Source: Acidobacteria bacterium 13_2_20CM_57_17
GTDB taxonomy: Bacteria; Acidobacteriota; Terriglobia; Acidiferrales; UBA7541
Reading direction: 5' to 3'
Length of the DNA: 34,709 nucleotides
Assembly (NCBI GenBank): GCA_001914785.1
Contig: MNDE01000140.1
Coordinates: forward strand, 1 to 34,709
In this document: positions 30,187-34,709 of the stretch, in pieces
Numbering within the stretch: the stretch's first letter is position 1
Layout of the letters: each line of letters starts with the position of its first letter
The notes under the pieces: model-generated
The model's input: only the letters and a program-made list of their open reading frames with translations
Told to the model about the DNA's origin: nothing
Databases searched by the model: none
Made by a program: the position numbers and the translations under genes

Positions 30187-31317
30187 ATGAAAAATCTCAA
30201 AACTGTTGTAATGACGGCAGCGTTTATCGCGATTTGCTCGTTAGCGAATCCAGTCTGGGCGCAATCACCCCGCTGGCCCGAACAAAAAGCCAACGCCTGG
30301 TACGCCCAGCAGCCCTGGCTGGTCGGCAGCAATTACACTCCCAAATCGGCCATCAACCAGTTGGAAATGTGGCAAGAGGCCACCTTCAATCCTGACGAGA
30401 TCGACAAGGAATTATCCTGGGCCGAATCCCTCGGCATGAACACCATGCGCGTCTTCTTGCACGATCTGCTTTGGCAGCAGGATGCCTCCGGCTTCCAGAA
30501 ACGCCTCGACCGCTTTCTGACCATCGCCTCGCGCCATCACATTCGTCCCATGTTTGTCCTCTTCGACTCCTGCTGGGATCCTTTGCCTCATCTCGGCCCC
30601 CAGCATCCGCCGATTCCCGGCGTTCACAACTCCGGCTGGGTGCAGAGTCCTGGCGCGGTGGCGCTAGCCGACCCCACGCAATATCCGCGTCTGAAGGCCT
30701 ACGTCCAAGGTGTCGTCGGAGCCTTCGCCAAGGACGACCGCATCCTTGCCTGGGACGTTTGGAACGAGCCCGGCGCCGACAACGCCGGAAGCTACGCAAA
30801 GCAGGAGCTGAAAGACAAGACCGCCCGCGTAATCCCTCTCTTGCCGCAGGTTTTCGCGTGGGCGCGCGAAGCCAATCCCACTCAGCCTCTCACCAGCGGC
30901 GTCTGTTGCGTCGACACTTCGCCCGACGGCGCCAACCTCCCTGAAATCCAGCAGATTCAGCTTCGCGAATCCGACGTCGTCACCTTTCACAACTACAGTT
31001 GGCCGGAATATTTCAAGCAGGAGATAGCCTGGCTAAAGAAGTCCAACCGTCCGGTGATCTGCACCGAATACATGGCGCGTTCCGTCGGCAGCACGTTTGA
31101 CACGATACTCCCCATCGCCAAGCAGGAGCACGTCGGCGCTATCAACTGGGGATTCGTCGCTGGCAAGACGCAGACCAATTTGCCGTGGGAATCCTGGGAG
31201 CATCCTTACATTCACAGCCAGCCCTCCGTGTGGTTTCACGAAGTCCTGCGCCCCGACGGCACTCCCTACCGCCAGGCCGAAGCGGATTTGATCCGCCGCC
31301 TTACCGGCAAACAGTAG
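30187..31317 (+). CDS. Secreted GH5-like (cellulase-family) glycoside hydrolase
   Basis: A 376-residue exported TIM-barrel enzyme. The signal peptide MKNLKTVVMTAAFIAICSLANPVWAQ is cleaved near residue 26. GSNYTPKSAINQLEMWQ and LSWAESLGMNTMRVFLHDLLW form the early strands. The acid/base is E194 in WDVWNEPG, and the nucleophile is probably E294 in PVICTEYMAR; VVTFHNYSWPEYF supplies an active-site His/Tyr. A C-terminal WGFVAGKTQTNLPWESW carries an aromatic subsite. Substrate (beta-mannan, beta-glucan or another) cannot be told. Its stop codon TAG is the TAG of the GTAG that opens the 51-bp repeat array. Confidence 0.88.
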   Translation: MKNLKTVVMTAAFIAICSLANPVWAQSPRWPEQKANAWYAQQPWLVGSNYTPKSAINQLEMWQEATFNPDEIDKELSWAESLGMNTMRVFLHDLLWQQDASGFQKRLDRFLTIASRHHIRPMFVLFDSCWDPLPHLGPQHPPIPGVHNSGWVQSPGAVALADPTQYPRLKAYVQGVVGAFAKDDRILAWDVWNEPGADNAGSYAKQELKDKTARVIPLLPQVFAWAREANPTQPLTSGVCCVDTSPDGANLPEIQQIQLRESDVVTFHNYSWPEYFKQEIAWLKKSNRPVICTEYMARSVGSTFDTILPIAKQEHVGAINWGFVAGKTQTNLPWESWEHPYIHSQPSVWFHEVLRPDGTPYRQAEADLIRRLTGKQ

Positions 31318-31561
31318 GACAGGCATTCTTGCCTGTCGCTCTTAGCGAGTCATTGAGCTGTTATGTAGGACAGGCATTCTTGCCTGTCGCTCTTAGCGAG
31401 TGACTCAGGTGCTATGTATGACAGGCATTCTTGCCTGTCGCTCTTAGCGAGTCATTGAGCTGTTATGTAGGACAGGCATTCTTGCCTGTCGCTCTTAGCG
31501 AGTGACTCAGGTGCTATGTATGACAGGCATTCTTGCCTGTCTCTCTCGTGGCGAGTGACGC
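31314..31561 (+). repeat. BIME-like array of five 51-bp GTAG-hairpin units
   Basis: Units begin at 31314, 31365, 31416, 31467 and 31518, exactly 51 bp apart; the fifth is truncated. Each has GTAG or GTAT, a perfect hairpin GACAGGCA-TTCT-TGCCTGTC, and a second small stem TCGCT-CTT-AGCGA. Tails alternate (CATTGAGCTGTTAT, GACTCAGGTGCTAT), so the true period is 102 bp: units 2 and 4 are identical, and units 1 and 3 differ by one base. A lone copy lies at 32023-32046. There are no unique spacers, so it is not a CRISPR. Confidence 0.88.
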
Positions 31562-31618
31562 AGCCGAATCATTTCATTCTCAGAACTCCATTAGAAAACA
31601 AGCACCAGGAGGCAAATC

Positions 31619-31996
31619 ATGCTGGCATCAGGAAAAATGGTCGGCTTCATCCCCACCAAGGACTACGACAAAGCCCGCGCCTTTTACGAAGGCAAGCTCG
31701 GATTCGAGTTCGTCAGCCTCGACAAATTTGCCCTGGTCATGAACGTCGGCGGCCACATGATTCGCATCGTCAAGATCCCGAATTTCACTCCGCTGCAAGG
31801 CACCATCCTCGGCTGGCAAGTCGAAAACATCGAATCCGTTGCCGTCTGGCTCCGCGACCGCGGCGTCCCTCCGGAAAAGTATCCATTTGCCCAGGACCAA
31901 AACCTCGGCATCTGGACCACCCCCGACGGCAGCAAAGTAGCCTGGTTCAAGGATCCTGACGGCAACATCCTCTCCATCAGCCAGCACGTCTCCTGA
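31619..31996 (+). CDS. VOC-family (glyoxalase/dioxygenase-like) protein
   Basis: A 125-residue protein with two beta-alpha-beta-beta-beta modules. KMVGFIPTKDYDKARAFYEGKLGFEFVSLDKFALVMNVGGHMIRIVKI is the first, GWQVENIESVAVWLRDRGVPPEKY...WTTPDGSKVAWFKDPDGNILSISQH the second. The C-terminal DPDGN is the standard VOC ending. The metal-ligand set is incomplete by eye, so an enzymatic role is uncertain; many such proteins are resistance or binding proteins. GGAGG lies nine bases before the ATG. It sits between the repeat array and further palindromes. Confidence 0.85.
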   Translation: MLASGKMVGFIPTKDYDKARAFYEGKLGFEFVSLDKFALVMNVGGHMIRIVKIPNFTPLQGTILGWQVENIESVAVWLRDRGVPPEKYPFAQDQNLGIWTTPDGSKVAWFKDPDGNILSISQHVS

Positions 31997-32022
31997 CAAC
32001 TCGCCCTACCAAGCAAGTTCCA

Positions 32023-32046
32023 GTAGGACAGGCATTCTTGCCTGTC
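32023..32046 (+). repeat. Solitary copy of the GTAG-GACAGGCA hairpin
   Basis: GTAG followed by GACAGGCA-TTCT-TGCCTGTC, identical to the array units at 31314, 27 bases after the VOC stop. Confidence 0.85.
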
Positions 32047-32065
32047 GTCTTGGGGTGTTGGGGAG

Positions 32066-32130
32066 GGCACGACTTTAGTCGTGCCAAATGGTACGGGGAA
32101 ATTTGGGGCTTCGGCCCTGAAGTCAGGCCC
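32066..32130. repeat. Two further palindromes
   Basis: GGCACGAC-TTTA-GTCGTGCC (32066-32085) is a perfect 8-bp dyad. GGGGC...GGCCCC at 32104-32130 contains an inner GGGGC-TTC-GGCCC. Both look like members of the same class of short mobile palindromes. Confidence 0.55.
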
Positions 32131-32497
32131 CCTTGAGGACGTGCTCTGGGGCGTAAACAGCGTGCTGCTGTACTACATAAATCAAAGAGGGACACGCACG
32201 GCAGAGTTCATGGAGCTGTCAGCGATTGGAAAAGTGGCTCGCGTGGGCGCCTCCTGCTTGGCTCCATGCCAAACGGTTCAAGCAGGATCCGCGCGAGCAT
32301 ACATCTGCCCAAGTACGGAGGCGCCTGCCTCATGTCATCACTCTGAAAACTGCGGGTTGCGGCACTCCGGCTCAAAGACCGCCCCACCCGCTCCTCTCGG
32401 AGACCAAACGGGACAAAAATAGACTTGACATAGACAGGGGAGACGCAATAGGCTGGCAGTAGTAGTTAGGATGATGTGTTAGTTTGGAGGAGGCATT
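32131..32497. other. Gene-poor stretch before the Mrr_N gene
   Basis: No gene could be supported. Two overlapping frames cross it (from 32081 and 32226) but show no domain, ribosome site or plausible protein composition. AGGGACACGCACGG near 32189 resembles the GGGGACAGACGG string at 33478, on the other side of the next gene. Confidence 0.5.
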
Positions 32498-33469
32498 ATG
32501 TCAGTCGAGCAAGCAAGTCGTGAGCTTTTGTCGCCCGAAGAGGAGAGCGCCCTCCTGCCGCTCAGAGCGAAATGGGAGAAGGAACTCGCATCCCTAGAGC
32601 ATCAGCTGACAGCCTTGACAAATCGGAAGTCGGAGCTCACTAGGATGCTGGCCTCGCTGAACGGAATCATTCCGCCCAAAGACGATGGCCAAGGTACCGT
32701 AGCGGGAGCGCCCCTTCCCCAGAGGCCTGCATCTAGAACCGCGCCTGCGGTTAACCCGATCCCGGAGCAGCACCAGGCAGGGAGGGGGAGGAAAAAATTC
32801 ACAGCGGTCGGCGCGTACTGGCTGCCCACGCTGCAGGCGCTCGTGGACCTCGGCGGCAAGGCCCGTAGGGACGACGTCGTGGAGCTTGTTGGCAAGAAGA
32901 TGCAAGGCGTACTCACGCCGGACGACCACAAGATGCTCCCCAGCGGGGTCGAAGTCCGCTGGAAGAACCGAGTCGCGTGGCAGCGCGAGAACATGAAGCG
33001 TTTGGGCCTGCTGCGGGGCGACTCCCCTCAGGGCATTTGGGAAATCACGGAGTCTGGCCGACAATGGCTGGCGGACGTGTCGAGCCGACGCTTCTTCTAC
33101 ACGCTCGCGGCGCTCAGAATTGGGAACCTTTCGGGCGACCAGCCGCACCCTGTCACGATGGGCGGCTACCGGAATTTCGTGCGCCAATATGCGCAAGAGT
33201 TCGGCGACCCCACTCTCGGGGAGGCGGACAACCACCTTCTAACCGACCCAATGGTCCTGCTGTGGAATCAGGGCTGTATGGAACTCAAGAAGTACGATCT
33301 CGCCAGGAATCTGTGGTGGGACTTCGCCGATCTCCAGGATGTCAGGCTGCTCGTTGGCAGCGGCGACTGGACTATTAAGCTGACTCCCGAAGGCCGTGCC
33401 CTGCTAGCAAAATTGGAGGACCAGGACAAGCTAATGAACAAAAAGAACGCCATCGGGTTTCACATGTAG
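32498..33469 (+). CDS. Mrr_N winged-helix protein without a nuclease domain
   Basis: A 323-residue protein. Residues 15-56 form a coiled coil (EEESALLPLRAKWEKELASLEHQLTALTNRKSELTRML). A proline-rich linker leads to a winged-helix domain at about 106-191 (YWLPTLQALVDLGGKARRDDVVELVGKKM, then WKNRVAWQRENMKRLGLLRGDSPQGIWEITESGRQWL), which matches the N-terminal DNA-binding domain of Mrr-type restriction proteins. The Mrr catalytic domain with its D-QxK motif is absent; residues 192-323 form an unknown domain. GGAGGAGG precedes the ATG. It could be a solitary regulator or part of a defence-like pair with the P-loop gene that follows. Confidence 0.7.
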   Translation: MSVEQASRELLSPEEESALLPLRAKWEKELASLEHQLTALTNRKSELTRMLASLNGIIPPKDDGQGTVAGAPLPQRPASRTAPAVNPIPEQHQAGRGRKKFTAVGAYWLPTLQALVDLGGKARRDDVVELVGKKMQGVLTPDDHKMLPSGVEVRWKNRVAWQRENMKRLGLLRGDSPQGIWEITESGRQWLADVSSRRFFYTLAALRIGNLSGDQPHPVTMGGYRNFVRQYAQEFGDPTLGEADNHLLTDPMVLLWNQGCMELKKYDLARNLWWDFADLQDVRLLVGSGDWTIKLTPEGRALLAKLEDQDKLMNKKNAIGFHM

Positions 33470-33597
33470 GGGAAATCGGGGACAGACGGGAGATTTTCTG
33501 AGATTTGACAGACATCATTCGGTCGGCTCGTAATGACTGGAAGGTTCAGAGAAAGCGCAGCCTCGCGTCTGTCCTCCTTTTGCAAGGTGTATACCGC

Positions 33598-34095
33598 ATG
33601 AAAGCAAAAAAGATCTTCATTGCCGTAATAGGGGACCAGAATTCCGGGAAGAGCACAATCATCCGAGCCTTGACGGGATGCAAGAGTGGAATTTCTCGAA
33701 ACCGCGTAGAGAATCGTATCACCGGGAAATGGATTCAAGTAATTGCGTCTTCTCCCCAAGAAAAGCGTATATCCCACAGTGACCTCAAAAGAAAAATGAA
33801 CGAAGCGGCGACCGACCCGCAGTCTTTGGGATTAGTGATCGCTCTACAACCAACCTATCCGACAAAGCGCTTGTCAATCGTAGACGTTTTTGAGATGGCT
33901 GAAGAGTTTTCCATGAGACGCCACGTCTTTGTCATTTCACGCCCTTACAGTAACAAAGCGGATAGAACCGAAGTCGCAGAGATTGAGAAACGCCTCAGCA
34001 GATTCCATATCGAAAACCCAATACAGCCGGTAGATGCTAGGCGTTTTGCTCACGTGAACGCGTCGGCGATTAGGGATATTGTCGGCTGGTTCTAA
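33598..34095 (+). CDS. Small P-loop NTPase-like protein, unknown
   Basis: A 165-residue protein. Walker A is GDQNSGKST at 12-20, with K18. SLGLVIALQPTYPTKRLSIVDVFEMAEEFSMRRHVFVISRPY may hold the strands and a Walker B-like region. There are no NKxD or Sigma54 motifs, so it is not a clear GTPase. The gene is richer in AT and AGA codons than its neighbours, which suggests transfer. ATG 33598 was preferred to the TTG at 33505 because the P-loop normally lies near the start; AAGGTG is a weak ribosome site. A CCCACC-GGTGGG hairpin (34105-34130) follows the stop. Confidence 0.55.
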   Translation: MKAKKIFIAVIGDQNSGKSTIIRALTGCKSGISRNRVENRITGKWIQVIASSPQEKRISHSDLKRKMNEAATDPQSLGLVIALQPTYPTKRLSIVDVFEMAEEFSMRRHVFVISRPYSNKADRTEVAEIEKRLSRFHIENPIQPVDARRFAHVNASAIRDIVGWF

Positions 34096-34190
34096 GTGCG
34101 GGTGCCCACCATCGGTTTTGTGAGGGTGGGATTCTCCGTCCAAAGGCCGTGCCGCGTCTCTCTAGGAAGTGGGAGCTTCAGCACGCACGG

Positions 34191-34553
34191 TCAACGCATC
34201 GGAGCGAGAACGGCAACGTCGAACTTCGAATAGTACTTCTTCACGTCGGTGGCCCCATACTTGGCGCGGAATTTCTCGACCACCGACGACACCTGTGTGG
34301 CGTCAGTGACGAGACTAGCTTTGACCTCAGCCTCGGCGCCCCGCGCATCGATCCGCATCATCGGGTTGTTGAGCACGTTCTTGTACCACTGTGTATCCGA
34401 CCCCTGCACCGGCAGGAGGTAAAGCTTGTCGCCCTCCAATACGAACCAAACCGGGATGGAGATGCTGCGTCCAGACTCTCTGCCGGTCACAGTAATGTTA
34501 ATTTCGCGATATCGGGAAAGGCGGTCTCTTAGAGCTTCGTTCCGCGCTGGCAT
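34191..34553 (-). CDS. Split-barrel flavin/deazaflavin-dependent oxidoreductase-like protein
   Basis: A 120-residue protein. ITVTGRESGRSISIPVWFVLEGDKLYLLPVQGSDTQWYKNVLNNPMMRIDARGAEAEVKASLV is the split-barrel fold of the nitroreductase/deazaflavin-dependent (DUF385-type) and PNPOx-like group; the TGRESGR...PVWF pattern and KNVLNNP are typical. The cofactor could be F420 or flavin; it cannot be decided here. AGGAGGG about six bases before ATG 34553 is a strong ribosome site. The 156 bases to the right edge show no gene. Confidence 0.8.
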   Translation of the reverse strand: MPARNEALRDRLSRYREINITVTGRESGRSISIPVWFVLEGDKLYLLPVQGSDTQWYKNVLNNPMMRIDARGAEAEVKASLVTDATQVSSVVEKFRAKYGATDVKKYYSKFDVAVLAPMR

Positions 34554-34709
34554 GTGCCCTCCTGCGCCGGTACCGCACCCTATGTGTTTCAGGCGCGCCT
34601 TTTGTGCGCTTTTTGCATCCCGGTCGTTTCTACCGGGGCGCTCCGGATGGATTTGCGGAGGTGCGGATTTTAATTCTACGAGCCGCGCAAGTCTACCCGG
34701 GATCAGCCG

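Noticed and set aside
31314..31561. CRISPR array
   Set aside because: Units are 51 bp head to tail with no unique spacers; the alternating tails repeat, and no cas gene is near.
32081..32422. 113-residue ORF before the Mrr_N gene
   Set aside because: It begins inside a palindrome, has no ribosome site and resembles no protein family.

Overview
The window looks like chromosomal DNA of an acidobacterium (Acidobacteriota, Terriglobia-like). This is inferred from the GC-rich composition, the Ser/Thr kinase fused to TolB/PD40 repeats, MacB-type permeases without a fused ATPase, CADD-type folate genes, and many small palindromic repeats. No rRNA, tRNA, phage or intact transposase was seen. Both ends are cut; the left edge truncates a small secreted cysteine-rich protein.

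Layout. 1-1100: partial secreted protein, a strongly folded RNA candidate with its own terminator, and a small HMA-fold-like protein divergent from copA. 1104-5412: copper P-type ATPase, a secreted choice-of-anchor-like protein, and an HxlR regulator divergent from a small monooxygenase-like protein. 5413-5999: a degenerate tandem hairpin array between convergent genes. 6000-12530: membrane Ser/Thr kinase, divergent from an adaptor-permease-permease efflux operon. 12603-15773: TlpA-like thioredoxin, divergent from an operon of a glycosyltransferase, two PTPS paralogues and FolE. 15826-18763: CGNR regulator divergent from an EamA exporter with paired operators, then DUF2911 and a small exported protein. 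18923-22598: rpsO-pnp and a Phd/PIN toxin-antitoxin pair. 22732-29361: CADD-type pABA enzyme, a lipid/secretory-type unknown, and a cell-wall block (murA, murQ, an AmgK-like kinase fused to RapZ-C, and a MurU-like nucleotidyltransferase). 29542-34553: DUF1697, a GH5-like secreted glycosidase, a 51-bp palindromic repeat array, a VOC protein, then a possible accessory patch (Mrr_N-domain protein and AT-richer P-loop protein), and a split-barrel oxidoreductase.

Functional themes. Peptidoglycan precursor synthesis and recycling meet at 24448-29361: MurQ sends MurNAc-6-P to GlcNAc-6-P, while the kinase and nucleotidyltransferase could make UDP-MurNAc directly, bypassing MurA. Pterin/folate supply appears twice (FolE/PTPS and CADD). 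The most notable non-coding signals are the RNA at 484-646, the 76-bp hairpin array, the REP-like palindromes (two inside a coding sequence and two supplying stop codons), the GTAATG-N18-CATTAC operators, and TATAAY-N6-ATG starts that predict leaderless mRNAs.
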